Assembly: GCF_013141695.1 (NCBI RefSeq)
Contig: NZ_WHNY01000054.1
Span: 1-64,000 of the forward strand
Origin: Paenibacillus plantarum
GTDB taxonomy: Bacteria; Bacillota; Bacilli; Paenibacillales; NBRC-103111
Direction of reading: 5' to 3'
DNA length: 64,000 bases
Part shown: positions 17,467 through 26,968 of the stretch, piece after piece
Layout: the number at the start of each line of letters is the position of its first letter
Position numbering within the stretch: the first letter of the stretch is position 1
Translations under genes and position numbers: made by a program
Notes under the pieces: model-generated
Told to the model about the DNA's origin: nothing
Database searches by the model: none
The model's input: only the letters and a program-made list of their open reading frames with translations

Positions 17467-17500
17467 TTGTTCCTACTAGAGACGCCGAGGAGGTCCAGAT

Positions 17501-18742
17501 ATGAAACAGTGGGAGCTGCAATGCTCACGATGTTCTGCAAAACTGCCCTTCCGCTATCAAGACATGAAATGCACATGCGGCGGCACTTTATTGGTTAACT
17601 ATGATCTTGAGCACGTTGCACAAACGTTCTCGAAAACATCGCTAGCGCTTAGATATCCTTCTATGTGGAGATATCACGAACTGCTCCCTATTCACGATCC
17701 GTCCCATATCATTTCCCTAGGTGAAGGCTGGACACCTTTGCTGCGTCTGCCAGAATGGGAAAGCAAGCTATCGCTCAAACGTTTGATGATCAAACGTGAG
17801 GAACAAAATCCAACCGGCAGCTTTAAATCACGCGGATTTTCGGTGGCGGTTTCTTTATTGAAACAAGCCGGAGCAACGAAAGCAGCAGTTCCATCCAACG
17901 GGAATGCAGCAAGCGCATTGGCTGCTTATGCAGGAAGAGCCGGCATTCAAGCGTTTGTTTTCATCCCGATGGACTGCCCCTCACTCATTGTCGATGAATG
18001 CCCGATGTACGGAGCAACGACTGTACTCGTCGACGGCTTTATTCATGATGCTGCCGCGATCATCGAGTCTGGCCGAATCGAGCAAGGCTGGGTGAATGTC
18101 GGCACATTGAAAGAGCCCGGCCGTGTAGAAGGCAAAAAGACGATGGGGCTTGAACTTGCGGAGCAATTAGGCTGGACATTCCCCGATGTGATCATCTATC
18201 CCACGGGCGGCGGTTCAGGCATTATTGGCATGTGGAAAGCATTCTTGGAGTTAAAGGAATTAGGCTTGATTGATTGCGACATGCCGAGATTCGTTTGTGT
18301 ACAAGAGGAAGGCTGTCAGCCTATTGTGGATGGATTGAAGAGATCGTCGGGGGGAACACCTCCGATTGAAAGTAACACGGCTTCGCCTGTTGGAGACAGA
18401 ATTATTCCCAATCCAACAGGGATGCGTGTTCCGAATCCGCCGGATTTGGAACTGCTTCTGTCGATTGTCGAGCAAAGCGGTGGAACAGCCATCGCGGTGT
18501 CTAAAGCGCAAATTGCCCAAGCCACACACAGCTTAGGCTCGGAGGGCATTTCCTCTTCTCCCGAAGGCGCGGCCACTTGGGCAGCGATGCTTGCCCTTTG
18601 TGACAAAGGCTGGCTTCGCCCCACGGACTCCGTGGTACTTTTCAACACTTCGCATGCGATGAAATATGCAAAGCTAGGGGCGAGTGCGGCTATTCCCATC
18701 ATTCGAACGTATGATGATTTTATGATTTATCGGAACTTATAG
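17501..18742 (+). CDS. thrC: Threonine synthase
   Basis: A 413-residue PLP-dependent enzyme converting O-phosphohomoserine to threonine. The PLP lysine is Lys109 in NPTGSFKSRGF, and the glycine-rich phosphate loop is PTGGGSGIIGMW. A zinc-ribbon-like N-terminus (Cys8, Cys11, Cys24, Cys26) is seen in a subset of threonine synthase-like proteins. GAGGAGGTCC precedes the ATG. It lies 34 bases after the YheC/D gene on the same strand. A related PLP ligase-like role cannot be excluded, since no homoserine genes are nearby. Confidence 0.85.
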   Translation: MKQWELQCSRCSAKLPFRYQDMKCTCGGTLLVNYDLEHVAQTFSKTSLALRYPSMWRYHELLPIHDPSHIISLGEGWTPLLRLPEWESKLSLKRLMIKREEQNPTGSFKSRGFSVAVSLLKQAGATKAAVPSNGNAASALAAYAGRAGIQAFVFIPMDCPSLIVDECPMYGATTVLVDGFIHDAAAIIESGRIEQGWVNVGTLKEPGRVEGKKTMGLELAEQLGWTFPDVIIYPTGGGSGIIGMWKAFLELKELGLIDCDMPRFVCVQEEGCQPIVDGLKRSSGGTPPIESNTASPVGDRIIPNPTGMRVPNPPDLELLLSIVEQSGGTAIAVSKAQIAQATHSLGSEGISSSPEGAATWAAMLALCDKGWLRPTDSVVLFNTSHAMKYAKLGASAAIPIIRTYDDFMIYRNL

Positions 18743-19020
18743 CCGGTTTCGCGGTCGGATTCCCTCGTTTTCATGCTGTTAGCGTGTTTTTCAACGTTAC
18801 AACCTGCTTTGCGGTGAGATTCTCACCGTTTTCATGCTGTAAGCGTGTTTTTCAACGTTACAGCCTGCTTTGCAGTCGGATTCTCACCGGTTTCACGCTA
18901 TAAGCGTGTTTTTCAACGTTACAGCCTGCTTCGCAGTCGGATTCTCACCGTTTTCACGCTATAAGCGTGTTTTTCAACGTTACAGCCTGCTTCGCAGTCG
19001 GATTCTCACCGTTTTCACGC
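18742..19020. repeat. 61-bp tandem repeat, 4.6 copies
   Basis: Copies start at 18742 (60 bp), 18802, 18863, 18924 and 18985 (partial, 36 bp). Each unit holds a hairpin CACGCT-ATA-AGCGTG (for example 18894-18908) and the stretch TTTTTCAACGTTACA. Copies 3-5 are almost identical, while copies 1 and 2 are diverged. The array begins inside the thrC stop codon and ends at the terminator. Its function is unknown; it could add hairpins to the thrC transcript tail. Confidence 0.9.
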
Positions 19021-19057
19021 GAAAAACAGCCAGGAGGAATGCCTCCTGGCTGTTTTT
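19021..19057 (-). terminator. Strong bidirectional terminator
   Basis: AAAAACAGCCAGGAGG and its reverse complement CCTCCTGGCTGTTTTT surround the short loop AATG. Both flanks are A or T rich, so it can stop transcripts from thrC and from the convergent hypothetical gene. Confidence 0.9.
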
Positions 19058-19064
19058 CGTTCAA

Positions 19065-19703
19065 CTAATTATTAACCTGACCTAAATTATTTTCCTCATA
19101 CAATCGATACATCGCTTGAATCAACGGTTCTGCTGGATCACGATTCAATAAATATAAGGTCATTAAATATTGAAGCGGAAGTGCACATGTGTTATTGCCA
19201 TCTTCGACAGCAACAAATCCAGCTTCTAGTACAGGGCCATGCTCCTCATGAAGCTCTAGATCTACGTAGATCTTCTGTTCAGGGAACTCCTCGCGAACGG
19301 CTGCCGCACAATAAGGAACAATATGCTTGTCCAGCAGTTCTTTGGCTTCATCTTCGGATTGAGGCGGATTCGGAAGAAGGTGACTCTCTTCGCTTCTCAA
19401 CAAATCAACGAAGAAGGAGGACATCCACAGTCCTGCATTTGGATTCGTTTGGAAATTTCGCATAATTTCATTCAAGAAAAATCCGCATGCTGTGGACTTT
19501 TCGTCTTTTTTGAGTGTAAAAGCAAACATTGGACCGTAGGTTGGGTTATTGCCAATTTGCCCATCCACTTCATACTCAGGGAACTGTTCTTTCACAATTT
19601 CTTGGATATGTTGAAACCATGTAATAATGACTTGGGCCTGATCACGTTCTGGATCATGTTCAATCTCTTCGGTTGCTTGTGTTTCGATATCTTTGTCTGT
19701 CAT
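19065..19703 (-). CDS. Hypothetical acidic cytoplasmic protein
   Basis: A 212-residue acidic protein that I do not recognise. It contains two similar segments, an early one with EQFPEYEVDGQIGNNPTYGPMFAF and a later one with EEFPEQKIYVDLELHEEHGPVLEAGF, which suggests an internal duplication of about 90 residues. No signal peptide or membrane segment. ATG at 19703 is chosen because CAGGAGG sits about ten bases upstream; the open frame extends further. It stands alone and has the terminator just after it. Confidence 0.7.
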   Translation of the reverse strand: MTDKDIETQATEEIEHDPERDQAQVIITWFQHIQEIVKEQFPEYEVDGQIGNNPTYGPMFAFTLKKDEKSTACGFFLNEIMRNFQTNPNAGLWMSSFFVDLLRSEESHLLPNPPQSEDEAKELLDKHIVPYCAAAVREEFPEQKIYVDLELHEEHGPVLEAGFVAVEDGNNTCALPLQYLMTLYLLNRDPAEPLIQAMYRLYEENNLGQVNN

Positions 19704-19811
19704 TGTGGTATAGCCTCCTGAATCATTCTTAATGGCACGAATAATTCTATTGTAACGCATTTACGCCAGTTCAGAAAGTATATGTTGTAATTTACATGCC
19801 GACATGCAATC

Positions 19812-20678
19812 TCAAGAAGCAACTAACTTCATCATAAGGATGCCAACCATCGCAATCGCTAAACCAGATTGTTCTAGTTTGGAGAATTTATCCTTCAAAA
19901 TAAATCGCGTATACAACAGCACGATCAGAACATTCAGAGCAACAACCGCCGAAACCAATCCGGTAATTCCGTTCGCAAATCCATGAATAATGAGAATCAT
20001 TCCCATGACATTTGTTATACCAACACCCATACCAAATAGGAACGTCTTGCGTTCTGTCCAAGTACTTCGCACTGTTTCCTGCGCAGCACCCTTCTGCTTA
20101 TCTTTCCACCACCAGATGGCGAAACAAATCGTGCCTGTTGCAAACATAAAGAACAAGGTCGGAAATAAGGAAGCATGCACGAGGGTTGTCCATTTACTGG
20201 ACAAGTCGTTCGCTGCGAATAAGAGGAGCGCGATCACACCCCAGCCAGCACCTTGTAAGTTTTTCAACGTAATATCATTGGAATACCTAACGAATAAAAT
20301 ACCAATGACAATAACAACAAAAGCAAACAGCTGAAGCAAGTTCAGCCGTTCACCCCACAGGATATATGCAAATAGTACAACTACAACCGATGGCAATCCT
20401 GTCAAAATAGCAACTATGGAAGCCTTCCCGACTGCGAAGCCTTTGAACATGCTGGCGTTGGCTCCGAAGGAGAACAACCCCATTTGAATCCCAATAAGCG
20501 CCGATGTTTCCCATTCTGATTGCCACACTAAGGCACATACTAAACTTACGACCGCCCCCATTGCAAAAGTGCCACAAAGTAGTACATTTCGATTCAGCGA
20601 TTGCTGACTAGACCAATGGTATAAAATTCCTCGCAGCCCAAAACAGAGAGCCGCAAGGACGGAAAATAGTAGCCACAT
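19812..20678 (-). CDS. EamA/DMT-family transporter
   Basis: A 288-residue protein with about ten membrane segments and two EamA halves. The first half ends in LWGERLNLLQLFAFVVIVIGILFVRY; the second ends in LKDKFSKLEQSGLAIAMVGILMM, the usual final helix of EamA repeats. This family exports metabolites or amino acids. No operon partner, and nothing here gives the substrate. Confidence 0.85.
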   Translation of the reverse strand: MWLLFSVLAALCFGLRGILYHWSSQQSLNRNVLLCGTFAMGAVVSLVCALVWQSEWETSALIGIQMGLFSFGANASMFKGFAVGKASIVAILTGLPSVVVVLFAYILWGERLNLLQLFAFVVIVIGILFVRYSNDITLKNLQGAGWGVIALLLFAANDLSSKWTTLVHASLFPTLFFMFATGTICFAIWWWKDKQKGAAQETVRSTWTERKTFLFGMGVGITNVMGMILIIHGFANGITGLVSAVVALNVLIVLLYTRFILKDKFSKLEQSGLAIAMVGILMMKLVAS

Positions 20679-20719
20679 GATGTTCGTTACCTCATTCTTT
20701 CTTTTCTAAAAATGCTAAA

Positions 20720-22933
20720 TTATTTCTCAGTTAATCGTACTAAGATCGCATCCCCATTAGCGGATACTTTGACTTCAGCAAACTTAGCATTCTGTTCATA
20801 CGCTCTCCCGGTGCCTTCTGGGATAAAGAAATTCTCGATACCATACGTAATTCCTTCATACCCTTCTCGTTCACCGTTCAAGAGGACTTCATCAGGGGCA
20901 AGTTGCTCGCCATCCTTATATTCCCGACGGAATTCATAAATATCAGATGTACTGCCAGGTGCTAGAACAACGCTAATTTTCCCTTTGGACTTCAGATCTT
21001 CCACGTGCTGATAAATCTCAGGCTCTGAAATCGTATAACGCAGATGAACATAGTCCCCTTGAATCAAGGAACGCGGGTCCAATGGCTGCAGTTGCAACTT
21101 GATCAGCTTCCCGTGACTGAGTAAATACTCGCTCTTGCCAATCTGTAATGACATAGCCGCTACTTGAAGTAAGACTAATAAAGCAATGATCCAACGATTC
21201 GACCCAAGCCCAAGTTGCGGTTGCGTTGCATCGTCTGGTTCGAGTCCTTTCTTTTTCTCAATCCACACGGTGATTCCTATGATCAGAATACCGATAATCG
21301 CGAAGCTGATGGATTTATGCAGGAGCTTCCAAGCCAAATCGTAATATTTGTATACGAGGAAAGCGATCCAGAACCCCATCGACCAATTAAATAACCATTT
21401 GACATGAAGCTGTCGGCTTATCAGAATTGCCGCTAGAACGAGTAAGAAGAACAGCACGTTCGTGGCATAGTACCACCCTGACTCCGTCATAAAGGTTAAG
21501 GCAAACAGCGATAACAAGAAAGCTGGGAAGCTACTATAAAGAACGGGTTCGCGGAATGTTGATAGACGAATCACCTGACCACCAGCGAAAAGCAAGAAGA
21601 GCAAACCCGAAAGAATACTAAGCACGGCAACGCCACTATTGATCCAATCAAATAAGACAAAGGCTAAGATAATTATCGAGACTAGGAAGAAGAGAATCCG
21701 TGTAATTAATCCCTGTAAACATACAAAAGCCACAAGTGTTAAAGCTAAATAGATGAGCAGCATTAACGATTTGTCAGTAATAACTGCAGTACCAGTGCCC
21801 AACATAAGCCCGCTTATCAAAATGGTAAACCGAGCTAATACATTGAACCCTCGCGCCAACAGCATCCCAATCACAGCTAGAAAGCCATATCCGATTAAAA
21901 TATTAGCAGGCTCATCAAACCCTAACACGACAGTCACAAGCCCAATCAGTGTGAAACTTCCTAACAGAGAGCCAATGATAATGACGGAAATCGTAAGTAC
22001 ACGTACGATCCACTTGGTGAAGTCTCCATCGCCTTTGGGTTCCGTCATTGCTTCCCCATCAATTCCCTCTTCTATCTTCTCAGAAGATGGCTTCCAAGCG
22101 CGCACGTAGTTCATAAACATCACATTCGCACCGATAAACACGATTACGAACAACAAGCTCACGATAAAAAAGAGTTCATTATGGTACTCAATAATCAATT
22201 CAATGTACTTCGTAGTGATCGCGGCTGAAATCCAAAGCCCTGCGAACAACAGATAGACTTTACTCTGTGTCCGATGAGCATACAGAACGGCTGCAGCCAG
22301 CGCGGCAATGAGCGGCAAGTTCATCCAAATCCCATAATTATCGAATACATGGGACACGGACATGATAACGAAGATACAAAGTGTCGCTTGAAAGCTCACC
22401 CACTTGAGGAATGGAGAATGTAGGCGGCCTTTCTCAAACAAGACGAACAAGGTACCGTTCACGATCGCAAGCCCTAACCAGATAAGGAGTGTAGCTCCCT
22501 CGGATTCGGAATAACTGCCCCATTTTGGAAAGAAGAACAGTCCATAGGCGAGATGTCCAAGTATATAACTCAAGACATAATAGGGCTGCCATCGGGTTAG
22601 GATCGCATATAGAAGAGCTGGCAGAAACCACACTAGAAACAAACTATAACTGTCCGCATGTGAATTGTAGGTTTGACCGATCAACCCTACGCCAACTCCG
22701 AAAGAAATACAGCTGGCAAACAAGCTTAACTTACTTAAAAACTCTCTTCCAACCTGGCGGGAAAGCCAAACGGATAAGCCATAAAACCCCAATATAAGGA
22801 CAAATATAGGAATAAATTTCTCTAATCGGTTCAACTTCTCCCAGTTAGAAGCAAAGAAGTAACCAATAGCAGTTAAAAGAGCACTAGCCCCCAGTACATA
22901 ACCAAGTTGGACCATGATTTTGTTGGCTTTCAT
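20720..22933 (-). CDS. DUF2157/DUF4401 membrane protein with GDYXXLXY domain
   Basis: A 737-residue protein with many membrane helices (about 15-18). The N-terminus resembles DUF2157 (LGYVLGASALLTAIGYFFASNWE), the centre resembles DUF4401, and the C-terminal soluble domain contains the GDYVHLRY motif of GDYXXLXY proteins. In many bacteria these are separate genes, so this is a fused form. The family has no established function. The ATG at 22933 is supported by GAGGAG nine bases upstream. It lies about 40 bases upstream of the EamA gene. Confidence 0.8.
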   Translation of the reverse strand: MKANKIMVQLGYVLGASALLTAIGYFFASNWEKLNRLEKFIPIFVLILGFYGLSVWLSRQVGREFLSKLSLFASCISFGVGVGLIGQTYNSHADSYSLFLVWFLPALLYAILTRWQPYYVLSYILGHLAYGLFFFPKWGSYSESEGATLLIWLGLAIVNGTLFVLFEKGRLHSPFLKWVSFQATLCIFVIMSVSHVFDNYGIWMNLPLIAALAAAVLYAHRTQSKVYLLFAGLWISAAITTKYIELIIEYHNELFFIVSLLFVIVFIGANVMFMNYVRAWKPSSEKIEEGIDGEAMTEPKGDGDFTKWIVRVLTISVIIIGSLLGSFTLIGLVTVVLGFDEPANILIGYGFLAVIGMLLARGFNVLARFTILISGLMLGTGTAVITDKSLMLLIYLALTLVAFVCLQGLITRILFFLVSIIILAFVLFDWINSGVAVLSILSGLLFLLFAGGQVIRLSTFREPVLYSSFPAFLLSLFALTFMTESGWYYATNVLFFLLVLAAILISRQLHVKWLFNWSMGFWIAFLVYKYYDLAWKLLHKSISFAIIGILIIGITVWIEKKKGLEPDDATQPQLGLGSNRWIIALLVLLQVAAMSLQIGKSEYLLSHGKLIKLQLQPLDPRSLIQGDYVHLRYTISEPEIYQHVEDLKSKGKISVVLAPGSTSDIYEFRREYKDGEQLAPDEVLLNGEREGYEGITYGIENFFIPEGTGRAYEQNAKFAEVKVSANGDAILVRLTEK

Positions 22934-23019
22934 GCTGTTCATCTCCTCTCTTACTATGCTTCTAATTCTACAGGAGATCACTGATTTGAGAAGTACTATC
23001 TATTCCTAGTACCTGATCA

Positions 23020-24840
23020 TTAGCCTATGGATGAAATACGACCATCCGCTTCATTCTCTTGAGCATGACTTCCTTGTGAATGATGCACGAGTTGTTCATA
23101 AATACCTTGTTGTGCAAGCAGCTCGTTGTGTGTGCCTTCTTCAACAATTTCCCCATGACTCATCACGATAATACGGTCGGCATGCATAATGGTTGATATC
23201 CGATGGGCAATCACGATGGATGTTCTTCCCTCAGCAACAACGCTCAACGCCGTCTGAATGAGCTGCTCGGTTTGTGAATCCAAATTAGCTGTAGCCTCGT
23301 CTAAAATAAGAACCTTGGGTTGGAACACGATGATACGCGCAAAAGAAATCAATTGCCTTTCCCCTGCCGACAACCCGCTGCCTCTTTCTGAAATTCGAGA
23401 ATCATACCCGTCCTTCATTCGTGTAATGAGCGCATCCGCACCGACCAATTTGCAAGCCTCAATGACCGTCTCTCGTGAAATCGCGGGGTCAAACATCCTT
23501 ACATTTTCAAAAATACTTCCCGCATATAAATAAGGCTCTTGTTGGACCAAGCCAATCGTTCGATGGAGATCCGTCTGGGAAATGTCTCTAATATCAATAC
23601 CATCTAAACGTATGGCGCCTCCCTGCACATCATAAAAGCGGCAGAGCAGACTGATCAAGGAGCTTTTGCCCGCACCTGTTGTGCCTACCACACCAATCAT
23701 TTCACCAGGAGCGATATGTAAGTCCAAATCTTCAATGACCGCGGTATCCTTCTGATACCCGAAATGCACATGATCAAACTGAATGTCTCCTTGAACATTA
23801 ACCAGCGGAACTAGTTCTGAAACCTCTTTATCCTTGACTTCCGGTTGCGCCGAGAAAATATTCCAAATCCGACTCATGGATACTTGTGTGGATTGTAGTG
23901 TATTCCATTGCTGTGTGATGTTATTGATAGGCTGAAAAAACTGTCTAATATACGTAATGAACGCGTAAAGCACACCAAACTCTATCGCTTTATCGAAGAC
24001 GGCAATACCGCCCACCCAAGTAATAAAGGCGATCGATAAGTTACCCAATATGTCAAAAGAGCGGTTAAATAACACACTTGTTCGGATCTCTCTTAGATTG
24101 GCTCGGAAATACCCAGTGTTCTTATCCGTAAAGCGACTCATCTGCTCCTTCTCTTGATGGAACGCTTGAATAAGGTGCATGCCTGATAAGTTTTCAGCTG
24201 TGAACGCTACCATTTGCGATAACTTGGATCGTGATAGCTGATACGTTTTGCGCATATATGTGCGGAAACCTACCGCGATGAGAACAATGATAGGAATGAC
24301 GATCATGCTATATAACGTCAGCATCGGATCCAAATGATACATGAGCACGATAATGAAAACCAACGTCATGCTATCACGCACTAGGCTTAGGAGCACTTGG
24401 GTGAAAAACTGGTTCAACGTTTCCGTATCACTAGACACATGTGTGATTAAGCTTCCACTCGGCGTTTTATCATAGTAGGACATCGACTGCCTGAAAATAT
24501 GTTGAAATAAATCTTTGCGGATTTTGGCTACAATGCTTTGACCTGCAAATTGCAGCAGATTATTTTGAATGTAGCTGAAAAACATGCTTGAGATGGATAA
24601 TCCCCCGTACAGCAAGCAAATCATGATCAGTGCGCTAAAATCATTTTTCCCGATCATGAGATTATCGTCGATCGCAATTTTGACCAAATAAGGTTGAAAT
24701 AGATCTGCCGCGATACCTAACAAGGCGCATACGACAACAGCGGCAAACGTGAGCTTGTGCGGTTTGGCGTACACAGCTAACGAACGAAAGGAAGCTTTCG
24801 ATTGACTCTGGTCTTGTGGACGTTTATTCCGCTTGAACAT
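23020..24840 (-). CDS. Heterodimeric ABC exporter half, YheH/BmrD-like
   Basis: A 606-residue membrane-ATPase half-transporter: six membrane helices (about 30-320) and a C-terminal ATPase. Walker A is GVVGTTGAGKSS and Walker B is KVLILDEATANLD with the catalytic Glu present. Its signature is LSAGE instead of LSGGQ, typical of the YheH-type partner. The ATG at 24840, preceded by AAGGAGGTAACGACG, overlaps the upstream partner gene by 17 bases. Probably exports drugs or peptides as a heterodimer with the next protein. Confidence 0.9.
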   Translation of the reverse strand: MFKRNKRPQDQSQSKASFRSLAVYAKPHKLTFAAVVVCALLGIAADLFQPYLVKIAIDDNLMIGKNDFSALIMICLLYGGLSISSMFFSYIQNNLLQFAGQSIVAKIRKDLFQHIFRQSMSYYDKTPSGSLITHVSSDTETLNQFFTQVLLSLVRDSMTLVFIIVLMYHLDPMLTLYSMIVIPIIVLIAVGFRTYMRKTYQLSRSKLSQMVAFTAENLSGMHLIQAFHQEKEQMSRFTDKNTGYFRANLREIRTSVLFNRSFDILGNLSIAFITWVGGIAVFDKAIEFGVLYAFITYIRQFFQPINNITQQWNTLQSTQVSMSRIWNIFSAQPEVKDKEVSELVPLVNVQGDIQFDHVHFGYQKDTAVIEDLDLHIAPGEMIGVVGTTGAGKSSLISLLCRFYDVQGGAIRLDGIDIRDISQTDLHRTIGLVQQEPYLYAGSIFENVRMFDPAISRETVIEACKLVGADALITRMKDGYDSRISERGSGLSAGERQLISFARIIVFQPKVLILDEATANLDSQTEQLIQTALSVVAEGRTSIVIAHRISTIMHADRIIVMSHGEIVEEGTHNELLAQQGIYEQLVHHSQGSHAQENEADGRISSIG

Positions 24841-26578
24841 CGTCGTTACCTCCTTCTTGAATAGCATAAAGCTCCGCGTATAAACCGTCCTGGGCTAGCA
24901 GTTGATGATGGGTGCCCCGCTGAACAATTCTTCCTTCATGCAGCACGATGATTTCATCGGTGTGCTTAAGCGCAGAGATCCGATGTGCAATCCAGATCGT
25001 CGTCTTATTCGTTCGTTCTTTCCGAATCGCATCAATAATGTGCTTTTCCGTCACCGAATCTACAGCGCTTACGCTGTCATCTAGAATCATCAAAGGCGAA
25101 TCTTTAATAATTCCTCTTGCTAAGCTCGTTCGCTGACGCTGACCACCTGACAAGGTTACTCCTCGTTCACCTAACTTTGTCTCAAACTTTTCTGGAAATG
25201 TCACGATGCTGGACAATATTTGTGCTTTATTGGCAGCACGTTCCACTTGTTCTATGGAGGATTCCCTTTTGAAGAAGGCAATATTATCCCGAATCGATGT
25301 ACTAAACAAAAAGCCCTCCTGTGGCACGTAAGCAATTTGATTCCGCAGACTTTCAAGTGTCACATCACGGATATCGCTATCTCCGATCCAGACTGTTCCT
25401 TCCGGCGGATCGTAGATTCGCAGCATGATTTTCATCAACGTAGACTTCCCGCTGCCCGTTTTGCCAATAATACCGATCGATTTCCCTGGTTCAATAGTCA
25501 GTGAGATATCATGAAGCACTTCATCTTCATCATCCGGATACGCAAATGACAGATGCTCAATCCGAATCTCTTCCTGATCTAGGTGCGTAGGCTGAGCAAG
25601 CTCATTTTGCTTAATGTCTGATTCCTTCGCTAACAGCTCATTGACTCGCTCTAAAGAAGCTCGTGAGCGCTGCAGCGCATTAATGACACGCCCAATTTGT
25701 TGTAAGGGATTCACCATCATCCGAATATACAACGTTAATTCAACGAAATGCCCAATCGTGATACGCCCATGAATCGTCAAATAGCCCCCGAAGGCAATCG
25801 CAATAATTAGCGATACCGCACCCAGAAACGGAATTAACGCTTCAAATAACGAGGAAAGTCGGACTAACCGAAGCTGATTGTCACGAATCCGATCGACCGT
25901 TTCACTAAATCTGCTAATCATGATCGGTTCTACAGCGAATTTCTTAGCAACACGAATGCCTCCAAATTGCTCCTCGGCTGATTCTGTCATCGTTCCTAAT
26001 GCTTCCTGTACTTGTAAGGAGCGCTGCTTGATGACTGGCTGAAACTTAGCAGATAACACTGGAATGAGTAATAAGGGCACGATACAGATCAGAATGACGT
26101 ACAACGGAATGGAACTAAACAACATCGAAACGATTGCGGCTGCTATTAAAATGACGGAGTTTGTAATCTGGTTGATCCCCAAAGAGATGGACTCTCGAAT
26201 AACCGTCACATCATTCATAACATAACTCAGCAGCTTACCGACCCCATTTTGAGAATAGAACGTTGCGCCAAGCCGGGTAAAATGATCGAATAATCGATTT
26301 CTCGTTTCGAACTCAAATCGTCTTCCGCTCCGCATAATCATGTACTGACCAATCGCGCACAATACACCAAAAGTCACACCAATTATGAGTAGCTGCACGC
26401 TGTACTGCGCAATTAAACTTTTACTGAGTCCACCCTTCTGGAGCTGGTCCGTAAACATGCCTAGCAATTTGGGATAGTACGAGTGAACAATATTCCCTAC
26501 CGAAATCAAGAGTGCGGCGATGACATACACCGGCCAATTCTTTAACAAGAAGTCAACCAATAACCGTGTAGGCTTCAA
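24824..26578 (-). CDS. Heterodimeric ABC exporter half, YheI/BmrC-like
   Basis: A 584-residue half-transporter close to the 585 residues of B. subtilis YheI. Walker A is GIIGKTGSGKST and the signature is LSGGQRQR. Walker B ends LMILDDS, with Asp in place of the catalytic Glu, so one of the two ATP sites in the heterodimer is degenerate. I use the TTG at 26578 (AGGAAG ten bases upstream, MKPTRLLVDF start like family members); an ATG at 26656 is also open but has a weak ribosome site. Confidence 0.88.
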   Translation of the reverse strand: MKPTRLLVDFLLKNWPVYVIAALLISVGNIVHSYYPKLLGMFTDQLQKGGLSKSLIAQYSVQLLIIGVTFGVLCAIGQYMIMRSGRRFEFETRNRLFDHFTRLGATFYSQNGVGKLLSYVMNDVTVIRESISLGINQITNSVILIAAAIVSMLFSSIPLYVILICIVPLLLIPVLSAKFQPVIKQRSLQVQEALGTMTESAEEQFGGIRVAKKFAVEPIMISRFSETVDRIRDNQLRLVRLSSLFEALIPFLGAVSLIIAIAFGGYLTIHGRITIGHFVELTLYIRMMVNPLQQIGRVINALQRSRASLERVNELLAKESDIKQNELAQPTHLDQEEIRIEHLSFAYPDDEDEVLHDISLTIEPGKSIGIIGKTGSGKSTLMKIMLRIYDPPEGTVWIGDSDIRDVTLESLRNQIAYVPQEGFLFSTSIRDNIAFFKRESSIEQVERAANKAQILSSIVTFPEKFETKLGERGVTLSGGQRQRTSLARGIIKDSPLMILDDSVSAVDSVTEKHIIDAIRKERTNKTTIWIAHRISALKHTDEIIVLHEGRIVQRGTHHQLLAQDGLYAELYAIQEGGNDDVQAE

Positions 26579-26760
26579 AACGACATCACTTCCTATTACA
26601 ATTTTGACTCGCTTGTAAGTCTTTCTCCATGTATTAAAAACGTCCGTTCCATGCATTTCCCAGTATACGCCTATTCAGTTCCACTTCCTATATCAGATAT
26701 TGACGTTATAATAAGAGAAGTCGTCATAAATTTACATAGACCTATAGGAGGCGCAGGATC

Positions 26761-26967
26761 ATGGACTTTATTTTAGATCGTATCGAAAATAAAATTGAGT
26801 TTTTTCAGGCTTATGATTTAAAAACGCTTGAAAAGAAAATCAATGACCAAATCGACAATAACAAGGCGCTGATGCTTGATGTGTATGCCATCCAACATAA
26901 CATCGTATTCGACCCGAATGCGGAAAAAATGCTGTATAGCGCTGTTGTTCATTTCAAAGTGAAATAG
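26761..26967 (+). CDS. DUF2536 family small protein (YrzA-like)
   Basis: A 68-residue protein resembling DUF2536, a small Bacillales family with DRIENKIEFFQAYDLKTLEKKINDQIDNNKALMLDV and a C-terminal YSAVVHFK motif. No known function. AGGAGGCGCAGGATC precedes the ATG. The AraC gene begins one base after its stop, so they are probably co-transcribed. Confidence 0.8.
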   Translation: MDFILDRIENKIEFFQAYDLKTLEKKINDQIDNNKALMLDVYAIQHNIVFDPNAEKMLYSAVVHFKVK

Positions 26968-26968
26968 C

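Noticed and set aside
18742..19020. 61-bp repeat as a CRISPR array
   Set aside because: Repeats are contiguous with no variable spacers, copies differ from each other, and there are no cas genes.
18870..19085. Open frame inside the 61-bp repeat
   Set aside because: It follows the repeat phase and runs through the terminator, with no ribosome site.
26579..26656. ATG at 26656 as the start of the YheI-like gene
   Set aside because: Weak ribosome site; TTG 26578 has a better one and gives the family length and N-terminus.
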